The position numbers and the translations under genes are program-made. From the NCBI GenBank assembly GCA_023015825.1, contig JALKAW010000003.1:1-64000 (forward strand): a DNA stretch of 64,000 bases. Reading direction: 5' to 3'. Every line of letters starts with the position of its first letter. The first letter of the stretch is position 1. This DNA is from Flavobacteriaceae bacterium S0862 (GTDB taxonomy: Bacteria; Bacteroidota; Bacteroidia; Flavobacteriales; Flavobacteriaceae). Below are positions 9,482-18,831 of this stretch, piece by piece. The notes beneath the pieces were generated by a model. That model was not told the DNA's origin. It ran no database searches and saw only the letters and a list, made by a program, of their open reading frames with translations.

Positions 9482-10618
9482 ATGAACCAACCACAGCAAG
9501 TATATATATCATTAGGAAGTAACGAAGGCGATAGGTTTAAAAATCTACAAGATGCCATTGACCTTATTCATTTAAAAATTGGAACTGTTAAAATTATATC
9601 TAAAGTGTATAACACACCTGCTTTTGGTTTTGAAGGAGCCGATTTTTATAATGCATGCCTCCATGTATCAACCTATTTAAAACCTAAAAAGGTAATGCAA
9701 GAATTGTTGTTGATTGAGAAAAGTTTAGGTAGAATTAGAAGCAGTAAAAAAGGTTACCAAGCACGAACAATTGATTTAGATATTTTGCTAATTGATGATG
9801 AAGTAATCAACACAAAAACGCTTAAAGTCCCTCATCCTGAAATGCATAAAAGACGTTTTGTATTGCGTCCTTTAAATAATATTGCTCCAAAAGTTGAGCA
9901 TCCAAAACTTAATAAGTCTGCAAGTTTACTTTTAGAAGAATGTGAGGATAATAGTGAATTGGAAGGCATTAATATTTGGCTTAAGAATCCAAGTAAAGTA
10001 TTTAATTTTTCTAAGCATAACTATATTGCTATTGAAGGGAATATTGGTGCAGGAAAAACAAGTTTGGCAACAAAAATATCACAAGATTTTAATGCTAAAT
10101 TGGTATTAGAACGTTTTGCAGATAATGCCTTTTTACCAAAATTTTATAAAGAACCACAGCGTTATGCATTTGCGTTAGAAATGTCTTTTTTGGCTGATAG
10201 ATACCAACAAATAAGTGACGATTTATCACAACTGGATTTGTTTAAAGATTTTATTGTTAGTGACTATGATGTATTTAAGTCGCTTATTTTTTCTAAAATC
10301 ACCTTACCTGAAGATGAATTTATCCTATACCGAAAGTTATTCTATTTAATGTATAAAGACATTGCAAAGCCAGATTTATATGTCTATTTATATCAGAATA
10401 CAGTGCGTTTACAAGCAAATATTAAAAAACGCGGTCGTGATTATGAACAGAATATTGAAGATGATTATTTGGAAAAAATTAATGCTGGTTATTTAGAATT
10501 TTTAAAAAACCAAACGGAGATTAAGGTTAAGATTATTGATATATCTGACCTAGATTTCATTAAGAATAGAGCAGACTATTTATGGTTATTAAACCAAATA
10601 TGTGAAGATGAAGTATAG
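9482..10618 (+). CDS. folK: Fusion of folK (HPPK) and deoxynucleoside kinase
   Basis: 378 residues from the ATG at 9482; a TTG four codons earlier is possible but unneeded. Residues 6-165 are 6-hydroxymethyl-dihydropterin pyrophosphokinase: SLGSNEGDR at the start, then RTIDLDILLIDD and VPHPEMHKRRFVLRPL, which carry the Mg- and pterin-binding residues. Residues 180-378 are a deoxynucleoside kinase with a P-loop GNIGAGKT at 186-193 and the usual lid region with RGRDYE. The first domain serves folate synthesis, the second dNTP salvage. The fusion is, to my knowledge, common in Bacteroidetes. The stop overlaps the next gene by 11 bp, implying coupled translation. Confidence 0.93.
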   Translation: MNQPQQVYISLGSNEGDRFKNLQDAIDLIHLKIGTVKIISKVYNTPAFGFEGADFYNACLHVSTYLKPKKVMQELLLIEKSLGRIRSSKKGYQARTIDLDILLIDDEVINTKTLKVPHPEMHKRRFVLRPLNNIAPKVEHPKLNKSASLLLEECEDNSELEGINIWLKNPSKVFNFSKHNYIAIEGNIGAGKTSLATKISQDFNAKLVLERFADNAFLPKFYKEPQRYAFALEMSFLADRYQQISDDLSQLDLFKDFIVSDYDVFKSLIFSKITLPEDEFILYRKLFYLMYKDIAKPDLYVYLYQNTVRLQANIKKRGRDYEQNIEDDYLEKINAGYLEFLKNQTEIKVKIIDISDLDFIKNRADYLWLLNQICEDEV

Positions 10619-11087
10619 AATTATCCAATCACCTGAAATTTTAATTGTTGGCATGAAGGCTAACATGTCGTTTGAAACAATTAGCGAAGATACTGTGAAG
10701 TTGGCAAGACAATTTATGCCAAGATTGAAAGAGATTAATTACCGAGTAGATGATAATACATTGTCGCTTCAAAATTATGATAACTTTGACTACAATAACT
10801 TATCGCCAACTATGACTTTCGAAAAATGGGTTGGTGTTGAGGTTACCAATCTTGATGATATTCCAATAGGAATGGAAACACTTACAATTAGCTCTGGAAA
10901 TTATTTAGTTATTGATTTTAAGGGTTCTATGCAAGAATTTGTGAAAAATTGGCATTATATACATTCGCAATGGTTACCAAATTCTGAGTTCAAGCTAGAT
11001 AATAGACCGCATTTTGAGAAGTTGAGCTCAAAATACAGCCCGATGAACGTTGTAAATGAGGAAGAGATTTGGATTCCGGTTATTTAG
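10608..11087 (+). CDS. GyrI-like small-molecule-binding protein
   Basis: 159 residues from the ATG at 10608; a GTG two codons earlier is an alternative. The sequence fits the stand-alone GyrI/AraC effector-binding fold (SOUL-like), with two beta-alpha-beta repeats and a late Glu in EEIWIPVI, the usual end of this family. There is no DNA-binding domain. Members bind hydrophobic or cationic small molecules. The gene overlaps the end of folK-dNK by 11 bp and is followed by a fossil copy of the dNK C-terminus (11113-11181), suggesting it was inserted at this point. The ligand is unknown. Confidence 0.8.
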   Translation: MKYRIIQSPEILIVGMKANMSFETISEDTVKLARQFMPRLKEINYRVDDNTLSLQNYDNFDYNNLSPTMTFEKWVGVEVTNLDDIPIGMETLTISSGNYLVIDFKGSMQEFVKNWHYIHSQWLPNSEFKLDNRPHFEKLSSKYSPMNVVNEEEIWIPVI

Positions 11088-11112
11088 AGTTTCAAAAAAA
11101 TCAGCCTAAATC

Positions 11113-11181
11113 AATGTGAAAATCATTGATATTTCAGATAAAGATTTTGTAAAAAACAGGAGAGATTATCTCTGGATTTAA
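11113..11181 (+). pseudogene. Fossil C-terminal tail of a deoxynucleoside kinase gene
   Basis: The codons from 11113 read NVKIIDISDKDFVKNRRD then YLWI and a stop. The intact folK-dNK upstream ends with VKIIDISDLDFIKNRAD then YLWLL, so 18 of the 21 positions I can align are the same. There is no start codon and a stop lies in frame just before it, so it is not a gene. It is a duplicated 3' end of dNK lying just beyond the GyrI-like gene. Confidence 0.75.
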
Positions 11182-11216
11182 GATCAGAATTGTAAGATGT
11201 AATTTTTAAAGGTTAA

Positions 11217-12287
11217 CTATTCCAGATTACAAAACTCTTTTATTTCCTTAGTTAATATGGATTTATCAAGATTATGTGCTATTGTCCAATATTCGCAGGC
11301 GAAATCCTTTTTTTCTTGTTTAAAGTAACTGTGACCCAATAAGAAATAATATTTAGCCTCCATATGATTTCTTCTAATTGCTTGGCTAATCTTGAAGTTA
11401 GCTTTTTCATAGTTCTCTTCTTTATAATCCTCGGTACCACTTTTAAAAAAAGCTTCCCCAATAATTTTATCGGTCAATACCTTTTTCCCTTGCTTGCTAA
11501 TGCTTAATGGGAGAATAGCATAGTTGGCAACATAATTGCCGCCTATTTTTGAGGCATTCCATTTAGGCATATTAGAGAGATGCTCAATTATTACTGAGTC
11601 CATTTCTTTAGTGCCATGAATAATTATATCAATATCATTTATTTTGCCCTCTTCATCTATCTGAAATGTAGCAAATGTTTTGTTATATAATGCGATATAT
11701 CCTTTTGGAAAATGAAAGTTCAATTTTTTAATATATTCAGCTAATTTTTTCTGACCTCCAACATACGCTGAACGGCCATATTGTTCACTATGTATTTTTG
11801 GAGTTATATTTTCTATCTCATTTAGAATACTTCCATCTTGATTATACCAAATCCATTTCCCGGTTACTTCACCCATTTCGAAACTTGTAGATTCGGATAC
11901 TTTTCCTGTTATCCAGTAATTAATCTGATCACCATGTTTTGTATTATCCTTGTACGCAACAGTACTAGATAATTTACCATTGTGATAATAATTGTTAAAA
12001 ACACCTGTTTTTAATGTCAGCTTTTTATCGAGGTACTTTCCAGTTCTAAACAAAGAATCATTTAAATAATAGTCATTAACAACCCAAACATCTCCTTTAT
12101 TTTGAATTGTGCGCTTATATTGCCCATTAAGTTTTGAACTCTTTTCACCATTAAACTTTATATAGTATGTCTTTAGTTTCTGAGAATGAATATTTAATGT
12201 AAATAATACCACTATTGATATTATTGAAAGTCTTTGAATAGAGATGCCTTTGTTGGAATACATAATTTTGTCTTTTTTAATTTCCAC
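11217..12287 (-). CDS. Secreted MORN-repeat/TonB-C-like/TPR protein
   Basis: 356 residues; translation may instead begin at the second Met (12263), which sits nearer the signal peptide (LSIISIVVLFTLNIHSQ). After the signal come MORN-variant (YwqK-type) repeats with YHNGKLSSTVAY, HGDQINYWITGKVSESTSF and GKWIWYNQDG, about residues 95-155. A region resembling a TonB C-terminal domain (about 175-265, with FATFQIDEEGKINDIDI) follows, then TPR-like helices to the end. MORN-variant proteins are often mislabelled antitoxins; nothing here suggests a toxin pair. It probably acts in the periplasm. The function is unknown. Confidence 0.75.
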   Translation of the reverse strand: MEIKKDKIMYSNKGISIQRLSIISIVVLFTLNIHSQKLKTYYIKFNGEKSSKLNGQYKRTIQNKGDVWVVNDYYLNDSLFRTGKYLDKKLTLKTGVFNNYYHNGKLSSTVAYKDNTKHGDQINYWITGKVSESTSFEMGEVTGKWIWYNQDGSILNEIENITPKIHSEQYGRSAYVGGQKKLAEYIKKLNFHFPKGYIALYNKTFATFQIDEEGKINDIDIIIHGTKEMDSVIIEHLSNMPKWNASKIGGNYVANYAILPLSISKQGKKVLTDKIIGEAFFKSGTEDYKEENYEKANFKISQAIRRNHMEAKYYFLLGHSYFKQEKKDFACEYWTIAHNLDKSILTKEIKEFCNLE

Positions 12288-12365
12288 TGACGTAAGACAA
12301 AAATCCGTGCTTATTTCGCCAAGGGAAAAGAAAAGTTAGTTTGTTAAAGATATGAATTTTCGAAT

Positions 12366-12896
12366 CTAACCTTTGAGCTTGCAAAACAAATCCCAAATTA
12401 CAACTCCAGCACTTACAGAGATATTTAACGAATGTTTTGTGCCATATTGTGGAATTTCAATCACCACATCACTAGTATTAACAATCTCTTGTTGTACACC
12501 TTTCACTTCATTGCCAAAAACTATCGCGTATCTTGTTTCTTCATCAGGCGTAAAGTCATTAAGCATTGTGGCGTTTTCGGCTTGTTCGATTGAAATAATT
12601 TTAATGTTTTTTGCTTTTAATTTTTCAACTAGCGTCAACGTATTTTCAACATATTCCCAATCAACAGTTTCGGTACTTCCCAATGCTGTTTTATGAATAT
12701 CCTTATGAGGTGGTTTAGCAGTAATACCGCATAAATAAATTTTCTCTATTAAAAAAGCATCACTTGTTCTAAAGACACTTCCAATATTATTGAGACTTCT
12801 AATATTGTCTAAAATCACAATTAGAGGCGTTTTTTTAGATTCCTTAAACTCCTCAATGGACAATCTATCTAGTTCGCTATTTTTTAGTTTCCGCAT
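12366..12896 (-). CDS. SpoU/TrmH-family RNA 2'-O-methyltransferase
   Basis: 176 residues. SPOUT-fold motif 1 is LDNIRSLNNIGSVFRTSDAF (residues 29-48), motif 2 IVFGNEVKGV (about 128-137) and motif 3 IEIPQYGTKHSLNISVSAGV (about 146-165), including the conserved Asn and Arg. This family methylates ribose 2'-OH groups of tRNA or rRNA. It lacks the extra substrate-binding N-terminal domain of RlmB, so the target cannot be assigned from sequence. It is divergent from mutS, about 110 bp away. Confidence 0.9.
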   Translation of the reverse strand: MRKLKNSELDRLSIEEFKESKKTPLIVILDNIRSLNNIGSVFRTSDAFLIEKIYLCGITAKPPHKDIHKTALGSTETVDWEYVENTLTLVEKLKAKNIKIISIEQAENATMLNDFTPDEETRYAIVFGNEVKGVQQEIVNTSDVVIEIPQYGTKHSLNISVSAGVVIWDLFCKLKG

Positions 12897-13008
12897 GTTT
12901 AAGAATTGTAAATAACTTCTGTGAGAACGCCTTAAAAAAACATGAAATATTAGTTACATTAGCATTCTTACAATCTTTGCAAAAGTAACATTTAAAAATC
13001 ACTTAAAA

Positions 13009-15618
13009 TTGGCTAAAAAAGCAAAAAAGGTAACACCATTAATGAAACAATACAATGCCATAAAGGTAAAGTATCCTGATGCATTATTGCTTTTTAGAGT
13101 AGGTGATTTTTATGAAACATTTGGCAGTGACGCTGTAAAAGCATCCAAGATATTAGACATCATTTTAACCAAACGAGGAGCAGGAAGTGAAAGTGAAACC
13201 GAACTTGCTGGATTCCCACACCATTCATTAAATACCTATTTACCAAAATTGGTAAAGGCTGGTGAGCGTGTTGCTATTTGTGACCAACTGGAAGACCCAA
13301 AGCAAGCTAAAACCATTGTAAAGCGAGGTGTGACAGAATTGGTCACTCCTGGAGTTGCCTTAAATGATGAGGTGTTAAGCTCTAAGTCGAATAACTTTTT
13401 AGCATCAGTATATTTTGGTAAATATATTGGCGTGTCGTTTTTAGATGTCTCCACAGGAGAGTTTTTAACTTCTCAAGGGAATGCTGAATATATAGATAAG
13501 CTGCTTCAAAATTTTAACCCTAGTGAGGTTTTAATTGAAAAGCAAAAACGAACAACGTTTTCTGAAACATTTGGCAACGATTTTCACACCTTTTATATGG
13601 AAGATTGGGTGTTTCAAGACGATTATGCCAATGAAACCTTGAACAACCATTTCCAAACAAAGTCACTTAAAGGTTTTGGTATTGAAGATTTATATGAAGG
13701 GATTGTAGCTTCAGGTGCTATTATGCATTATTTAGGCGAAACACAGCATCATAAATTACAGCATATCACGTCAATTCAGCGTATTGCAGAAGATGCTTAC
13801 GTATGGATGGATAAGTTTACCATTAGAAATTTAGAATTGTATAACTCCACCAATACGAATGCAGTGACTCTGCTTGATGTCATTGACAAAACCATTTCAC
13901 CAATGGGAAGTCGTATGCTTAAGCGCTGGTTGGCATTGCCTTTAAAGGATGTGCAAAAGATTAAGCAACGTCATGAGGTCGTTAAATATTTGTTGAACAA
14001 TGGCGTGACTTTGCAAAAGTTACAACATCAAATGAAGCATATTGGTGATATTGAGCGCTTAATTTCTAAAATAGCTACTGCCAAGGTGAATCCAAGAGAA
14101 GTTATACAACTTAAAAACTCTTTAGAAGCCATAGTGCCTATCAAAGCTTTGGCTACAAATAGTGACAATGAAGCTTTGAAAATTATTGGCGATAATATGC
14201 AATCTTGCGATATATTAAGAGAACGCATCAAAGAAACACTTAATGAGGATGCACCAGTAAATATATTAAAAGGGAATTCTATTTCATCTGATTTTTCTTC
14301 TGAATTAAAAGAACTAAGAGCATTAGCTTTTTCTGGGAAAGATTACTTAGATAAAATGCTAGAAAGAGAGAGTGAACTCACAGGTATTACCTCTTTAAAA
14401 ATCGCTTCAAATAATGTGTTTGGGTATTATATTGAAGTAAGAAATACGCATAAAGATAAAGTTCCAGAAACTTGGATTCGAAAACAAACTTTGGTAAATG
14501 CAGAGCGTTACATTACCGAAGAGCTTAAAGAATACGAAGCTAAAATCCTTGGAGCCGAAGAGCGTATTTTAGCCATTGAGCAACAATTGTTTTCTGAGCT
14601 GGTTGCGTGGATGAATAGTTATATAAAACCTGTACAGCAAAACGCTGCTTTAGTAGGTCGTTTAGATTGCTTGTGTGGTTTTGCTCAATTGGCAAAAGAT
14701 AATACTTATAACTATCCAGATATAGACGATTCATTTGATTTGGAGATTAAAAATGGTCGTCATCCAGTAATTGAAAAGCAATTGCCAATAGGCGAACCTT
14801 ATATTGCTAACGATTTATTTTTAGATAGAACGTCTCAGCAAATTATTATGATTACTGGACCAAACATGTCTGGTAAATCAGCTATTTTACGTCAAACAGC
14901 ATTAATTGTCTTATTGGCTCAAATAGGAAGTTTTGTGCCAGCAGATTCAGCTAGAATAGGCTTAGTAGATAAAATATTTACTAGAGTAGGAGCAAGCGAT
15001 AACATTTCTATGGGAGAATCCACCTTCATGGTTGAAATGAATGAAACAGCGTCTATTTTAAATAACATTTCTGAGCGTAGTTTGGTGTTATTAGATGAAA
15101 TTGGTCGAGGGACAAGCACCTATGATGGTATTTCTATAGCTTGGGCAATTAGTGAATACTTACATGAGCATCCAAGTAAAGCTAAAACGCTTTTTGCGAC
15201 ACATTATCACGAACTTAATGAAATGACCGAAACCTTTGAACGCATTAAAAATTATAATGTGTCTATTAAAGAGTTAAAGGATAATGTCTTGTTTTTAAGA
15301 AAATTGGTTGAAGGTGGAAGTCAACATAGTTTTGGTATTCATGTTGCAAAAATGGCAGGCATGCCACAACAAGTGATTCATAGAGCCAATAAAATATTAA
15401 AGCAATTAGAAAAGTCACATTCAAGTGAAGAGCTAACAGATAAAGTTAAGTCACTAAATGATGAAATGCAGTTAAGCTTTTTTAATTTAGATGACCCTCT
15501 TCTTGAGGAGATTAAAGATGAGATTTTGCACATTGATATCAATACCTTAACGCCAGTTGAAGCTTTAATGAAGCTCAATGAAATTAAGCGAATGTTGCAA
15601 AAAAAGAAAAGAGCATAA
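13009..15618 (+). CDS. mutS: DNA mismatch repair protein MutS
   Basis: 869 residues. The start is TTG at 13009: the next in-frame ATG is 12 codons in and would remove the conserved [15 protein letters not shown] start. The mismatch-reading Phe-x-Glu motif is F34-Y35-E36, the Walker A loop GPNMSGKS is at 617-624, the Walker B region has [10 protein letters not shown], and the ABC motif has ATHYHEL. The protein finds base mismatches and small loops and recruits MutL. It is full length for MutS1 with the C-terminal dimerisation tail. tRNA genes follow on the same strand with their own promoter. Confidence 0.97.
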   Translation: MAKKAKKVTPLMKQYNAIKVKYPDALLLFRVGDFYETFGSDAVKASKILDIILTKRGAGSESETELAGFPHHSLNTYLPKLVKAGERVAICDQLEDPKQAKTIVKRGVTELVTPGVALNDEVLSSKSNNFLASVYFGKYIGVSFLDVSTGEFLTSQGNAEYIDKLLQNFNPSEVLIEKQKRTTFSETFGNDFHTFYMEDWVFQDDYANETLNNHFQTKSLKGFGIEDLYEGIVASGAIMHYLGETQHHKLQHITSIQRIAEDAYVWMDKFTIRNLELYNSTNTNAVTLLDVIDKTISPMGSRMLKRWLALPLKDVQKIKQRHEVVKYLLNNGVTLQKLQHQMKHIGDIERLISKIATAKVNPREVIQLKNSLEAIVPIKALATNSDNEALKIIGDNMQSCDILRERIKETLNEDAPVNILKGNSISSDFSSELKELRALAFSGKDYLDKMLERESELTGITSLKIASNNVFGYYIEVRNTHKDKVPETWIRKQTLVNAERYITEELKEYEAKILGAEERILAIEQQLFSELVAWMNSYIKPVQQNAALVGRLDCLCGFAQLAKDNTYNYPDIDDSFDLEIKNGRHPVIEKQLPIGEPYIANDLFLDRTSQQIIMITGPNMSGKSAILRQTALIVLLAQIGSFVPADSARIGLVDKIFTRVGASDNISMGESTFMVEMNETASILNNISERSLVLLDEIGRGTSTYDGISIAWAISEYLHEHPSKAKTLFATHYHELNEMTETFERIKNYNVSIKELKDNVLFLRKLVEGGSQHSFGIHVAKMAGMPQQVIHRANKILKQLEKSHSSEELTDKVKSLNDEMQLSFFNLDDPLLEEIKDEILHIDINTLTPVEALMKLNEIKRMLQKKKRA

Positions 15619-15634
15619 AAATTATAAAAAAGCC

Positions 15635-15664
15635 TTTGCTATTATTAGAATTGTTTTAAATTTG
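15635..15664 (+). promoter_or_regulatory. Bacteroidetes-type promoter for the tRNA pair
   Basis: TTTG at 15635-15638, an 18-bp spacer, then TAAATTTG at 15657-15664. This matches the Bacteroidetes sigma consensus TTTG / TANNTTTG. It lies about 38 bp before tRNA-Gly, so transcription would begin close to the tRNA leader. Confidence 0.75.
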
Positions 15665-15701
15665 CATCCGCAATCATTGGATTGCACGTTCTTTAAAAAC
15701 T

Positions 15702-15773
15702 GCGAAAGTAGCTCAGGGGTAGAGCATCACCTTGCCAAGGTGAGGGTCGCGGGTTCAAATCCCGTCTTTCGCT
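15702..15773 (+). tRNA. tRNA-Gly (anticodon GCC)
   Basis: A complete cloverleaf: acceptor stem GCGAAAG/CTTTCGC, D stem GCTC/GAGC, anticodon stem TCACC/GGTGA with loop TTGCCAA, and a T arm with GGTTCAAAT. The anticodon GCC is at 15734-15736. CCA is not encoded, as is usual in this phylum. Confidence 0.95.
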
Positions 15774-15803
15774 CTGAAGACTTTCTTTAAAATATACCAA
15801 GAT

Positions 15804-15888
15804 GCTGAAGTGGTGGAATTGGTAGACACGTTGGACTTAAAATCCAATGGCCATTATGGCCGTGCGGGTTCAAGTCCCGCCTTCAGTA
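15804..15888 (+). tRNA. tRNA-Leu (anticodon TAA)
   Basis: A class II tRNA with a long variable arm (stem GGCC/GGCC). Acceptor stem GCTGAAG/CTTCAGT has one G-U at the end, the anticodon stem is TTGGA/TCCAA and the anticodon TAA is at 15838-15840. The T loop is GGTTCAAGTCC. No CCA is encoded. It lies 30 bp after tRNA-Gly and shares its transcript. Confidence 0.95.
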
Positions 15889-15895
15889 CAATAGA

Positions 15896-15941
15896 AAACC
15901 GTAATTACTTTAATATTAAAGTGTTACGGTTTCTTTTTTTT
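15896..15941 (+). terminator. Rho-independent terminator of the tRNA transcript
   Basis: Arms AAACCGTAA (15896-15904) and TTACGGTTT (15924-15932) enclose a second perfect stem ACTTTAAT/ATTAAAGT. A run of eight T follows (15934-15941). Confidence 0.9.
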
Positions 15942-16429
15942 AAAAATAACAACCATTTGCCAACGAAATTAAATAAACCTGCTCTTTTGCCTTTTTACAA
16001 CTCTAGAAAAGCTTAGTTAATGTAATAATTAAATTTTATAAATCTATTTATTTAATAAATCGATATAAATTCAACTATTAAAAAATTGAACTCAATTTTA
16101 TAAAAGAGTAATTTTAAAAAACCCCCATTAATTAATTGATAAAAATATTAATTAATCAAAAGTGAGAGATGAATACTTATTTAGTAGATGATTAGTTTTA
16201 AAACTTCTTACTTATGTAATTGTGTTATGCTCTGCGTCAAAAACAACCTCAACAATATATTCTCTTACTATTTTCATTTTTATATAAACAAATAAGGAGT
16301 TCAAACCGTAATAATTAATAGGTTTTAAAAAACATTCTTGATAAAGATAATATTAATTTTCCCACAATTAAAGATTATTCTATCTTTAAAGAACTTTCGA
16401 TTTTATAACTAAATGGAAGAAATAATCAT
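15942..16429. other. AT-rich gene-poor stretch
   Basis: Nearly 490 bp without an intact gene. The only thing I can support is a 21-codon fragment on the minus strand (16212-16277) that looks like the tail of a small protein family. Confidence 0.5.
16212..16277 (-). pseudogene. C-terminal remnant of a small flavobacterial protein family
   Basis: The minus strand reads MKIVREYIVEVVFDAEH then NTIT and a stop. The pattern (F/Y)xVEVxxDxxxNxI is what I remember as the C-terminal half of small flavobacterial proteins that begin MTLYxFNxL. Two N-terminal pieces of that kind lie at 18391-18543 and 20311-20361. The link is by resemblance only, so confidence is low. Confidence 0.35.
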
Positions 16430-17209
16430 TTAGCTTTCATCTATTTCAGCTGTAATTTGTTCCTGTAACCGTTCAATGGTTTTCTTAAGGTGTTCATACT
16501 CCATGACTTGACCTTCCATTCCATAAATCTTGTTGCGTAATATATTCAGAATAAATATGTTCTTCTTATAGTCTTCAACACTTTTAGGTTTGATTTCAGA
16601 CTTAGTGACATCAATTTTAGTAAATACTCGTGAGGCGTTCTCTCGATAACTGGTTTGTGGTACTTTTGGAATATGATCAAATTCCAACATATATGGAGCA
16701 ATGATATTTCTAGTGTACTCACGTAAACCAGAATCCCAGCCAATATTGCTGCCGTCATCATAATACGCAATTATTGAATCTGTCAGTACTTGATTTTGTA
16801 AATAATCTAATTGACCTGATGAAACAATATTTTCAAATGTGGTTCTATTTTGATCAAAGTAAAATATAGTCAAAATGGAACTTAGGTTTTCAATAAATTC
16901 TTCACGGGTCACTTGCTTTTCATTAAGCATAACAGATACACAAAACAAAAGCTGCTTGGTGAATGTATTGGCTTTATCAATTTGATATGTAATTAATTCG
17001 AGATCGGAACTCAAATCCACTTTTATCCTTTCAAGAATAAATTTCTCCTGATCTCTTTTTTTACGAATCTCATTCCAATTATTTACTTGTAATGCCAATA
17101 AAATACCAACCATAACTAGAATGATTTCGCCAATAGCATATTTAAAGTATTTGCCTATTTTATTATGTTCCATAAGGTTGTAGCGTATTTTACGAAAGAA
17201 TTTAATCAT
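16430..17209 (-). CDS. DUF6090 family membrane-anchored protein
   Basis: 259 residues. The N-terminus MIKFFRKIRYNLMEHNKIGKY precedes one membrane segment (about 24-42, GEIILVMVGILLALQVNNW), then a soluble, largely helical domain. This N-terminal block is the hallmark of DUF6090, a family of unknown function that is often multi-copy in Flavobacteriaceae. A paralogue lies at 17527-18267, with a near-identical leader and N-terminus but a divergent soluble part. Confidence 0.85.
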   Translation of the reverse strand: MIKFFRKIRYNLMEHNKIGKYFKYAIGEIILVMVGILLALQVNNWNEIRKKRDQEKFILERIKVDLSSDLELITYQIDKANTFTKQLLFCVSVMLNEKQVTREEFIENLSSILTIFYFDQNRTTFENIVSSGQLDYLQNQVLTDSIIAYYDDGSNIGWDSGLREYTRNIIAPYMLEFDHIPKVPQTSYRENASRVFTKIDVTKSEIKPKSVEDYKKNIFILNILRNKIYGMEGQVMEYEHLKKTIERLQEQITAEIDES

Positions 17210-17263
17210 TGGTGGTTAGTTAGTATTTCTAAAGATACGGAAATTCTAAATCTTGAGTTTTGG
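17207..17263 (-). repeat. Conserved leader upstream of DUF6090 gene (copy 1)
   Basis: 57 bp spanning the start codon and upstream region match 18265-18321 with one difference (G versus T). Conservation beyond the coding part suggests a shared promoter or leader, or very recent duplication of the 5' end. Confidence 0.85.
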
Positions 17264-17526
17264 TTAAATTGGAATTGCCCCATCTAATTAAAGATTTCTC
17301 AAAAAATTATGCGTGGCTTTCAACCTGTTTTTTACTTACCTCTTTTGGGGAGCATGGGAGTTATTTCAAGTACATGATAAGCTCCTGACAGAGCGTTTTA
17401 TACTTTTCTAATAGTAATATACCCTTTAGAAATTATCCTTAGTGTTTTGGAACTTTGTTAACTGACTAATCAGAAGCAATTAATTATATTCGTTGTTAGC
17501 CTTTCTTTATTGCTATATTTTAATTA
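17210..17526. other. Intergenic region between the DUF6090 paralogues
   Basis: 317 bp. The first 54 bp are the conserved leader of the downstream DUF6090 gene. In the rest I see no gene, tRNA or clear hairpin. Confidence 0.5.
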
Positions 17527-18267
17527 TTATTCCAAATAGTTATCAATTTCAATTATGCAATTTTCAACAAACTCTATGGTGTTTTTAAAATCTCTTATGG
17601 CCATTTTTCTGCCTACAATAGCTTCAGCAACTAAAGTTTCATATTCAGGGTCATTTATTAAAAATTCATAGTCATTTGGTATGCCCAAATAGATATTTCC
17701 TGTCAATAGGTCTTTTCCCGGAATCATTTTAGTCTGAAAATGTTTCTGGTAATATGGAAAAAGAATCCGAGCGGCATTACGTCTGGTATTTGTTTTTCTA
17801 AAAATTCTTTCATAACCTGTTTCATAAACATCAGTAATAAGCATTCGTAATGAATCCGATTGAATTATTTCTAAATTACCAGATTTTAAGGTTTCGTAGG
17901 TGGATGTTTTTGGAAAAAAATAGTTGAACTGAACACTTAAGTAAAAATCTCTATACATTGAATCAACAATTGCAGATTTAGTCTGGATATATTTATGAAC
18001 ATTAAGGGTTGATTGATAATGGATCTGATTAAATTCTTGATCTCTATTTAACTCCTCAAGTGAAGACAACATTTCTGATTTCAAACTTTTTAGATTCACC
18101 TCTTCCTTTATACTGCTTTTTCGTTCCTCATTCCAATTGTTTATCTGTAATGCAAGTAAAATGCCTACCATGACTAATAGAATTTCTCCCATGGCATACT
18201 TAAAGTACTTTGCTGTTTTATTTTTCTCCATAAGGTCGTAGCGTATTTTTCTAAAGAATTTTATCAT
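17527..18267 (-). CDS. DUF6090 family membrane-anchored protein, paralogue
   Basis: 246 residues. It starts MIKFFRKIRYDLMEKNKTAKY and has a membrane segment GEILLVMVGILLALQINNW (about 24-42), almost identical to the paralogue at 16430-17209. The soluble region is helical and only weakly similar, with the family pattern of STYETLKSGNLEIIQSD near residue 140. The pair probably came from duplication, with the membrane anchor under stronger constraint than the sensor-like domain. The function is unknown. Confidence 0.85.
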   Translation of the reverse strand: MIKFFRKIRYDLMEKNKTAKYFKYAMGEILLVMVGILLALQINNWNEERKSSIKEEVNLKSLKSEMLSSLEELNRDQEFNQIHYQSTLNVHKYIQTKSAIVDSMYRDFYLSVQFNYFFPKTSTYETLKSGNLEIIQSDSLRMLITDVYETGYERIFRKTNTRRNAARILFPYYQKHFQTKMIPGKDLLTGNIYLGIPNDYEFLINDPEYETLVAEAIVGRKMAIRDFKNTIEFVENCIIEIDNYLE

Positions 18268-18321
18268 TGGTGGTTAGTTAGTATTTCTAAAGATACTGAA
18301 ATTCTAAATCTTGAGTTTTGG
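18265..18321 (-). repeat. Conserved leader upstream of DUF6090 gene (copy 2)
   Basis: The second copy of the 57-bp block described at 17207-17263, with one base changed. Similarity drops abruptly past 18321. Confidence 0.85.
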
Positions 18322-18390
18322 GAAATAAAATCTAACAGTTCTGTATTCTATTTTATGCTGTTTTAATATCGGTGTTGATTGTGTGAGTAT

Positions 18391-18543
18391 TTAATCTTTA
18401 TATATACTTAAATATACACACATTTTTAACTCAAGTAGTTTATCAAACATTAGTTTTCCGCCTTTTGCAACACTATAGTCTAGGCAACAGATATCAGCTT
18501 GTTTTTCTTCTAGAGTTAGTTTATTGAAGTCGTATAAGGTCAT
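18391..18543 (-). CDS. Small protein starting MTLYDFNKL, possibly truncated
   Basis: 50 codons on the minus strand from an ATG at 18543 to a stop at 18391. The first 15 residues, MTLYDFNKLTLEEKQ, match the usual start of a family of small flavobacterial proteins of unknown function. The remainder (residues 16-50) does not show the later family pattern with VEV near the end, so the gene may be truncated or frameshifted. A second N-terminal fragment with the same motif lies at 20311-20361. Confidence 0.45.
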   Translation of the reverse strand: MTLYDFNKLTLEEKQADICCLDYSVAKGGKLMFDKLLELKMCVYLSIYKD

Positions 18544-18564
18544 TGAAGCAAATTAATCTTTTTT

Positions 18565-18831
18565 TTAGTAGCAATTATCAAAAAACCAATCTCTACCAAA
18601 TCCATTGATGGGTTGACCACCATTCGAAGGGTTTACGACTATTGCAATGCAAGCATCAGTACTACTCCTTCTCACATCACTCAATCTTTCATACTCATCA
18701 CAAGAGATAGGGATTTTAGTTGGACTTACGTCATCGCAAGAACTTAACAATTTTACGCACTTGGATTTACAACTAGGCCCAAACGTCCATCCCATTTCAG
18801 AATCTTTGCTACAACTCACGAAATTAATAAG
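18565..18831 (-). pseudogene. 5'-truncated lipoprotein gene
   Basis: The frame is open from 18831 to a stop at 18565. It begins LINFVSCSKDSEMGW, which looks like the end of a lipoprotein signal peptide with the lipobox Cys at the sixth codon, but no start codon precedes it. A stop (18832-18834) and the end of the upstream gene sit there instead. The only usable start is a GTG just before SCSKD, which would leave the protein without its signal. The remaining 84 residues are Cys-rich (seven Cys), otherwise unrecognised. A deletion between this gene and its neighbour is the simplest reading; a leaderless small protein is the alternative. Confidence 0.55.

Noticed and set aside
11217-12287. Antitoxin of a toxin-antitoxin pair, as MORN-variant proteins are often named
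   Set aside because: It is a secreted multidomain protein of 356 residues with no toxin-like neighbour.
15578-16016. Two short open frames of 70 and 68 codons after mutS
   Set aside because: They run through tRNA-Gly, tRNA-Leu and the terminator; the RNA genes explain the sequence.
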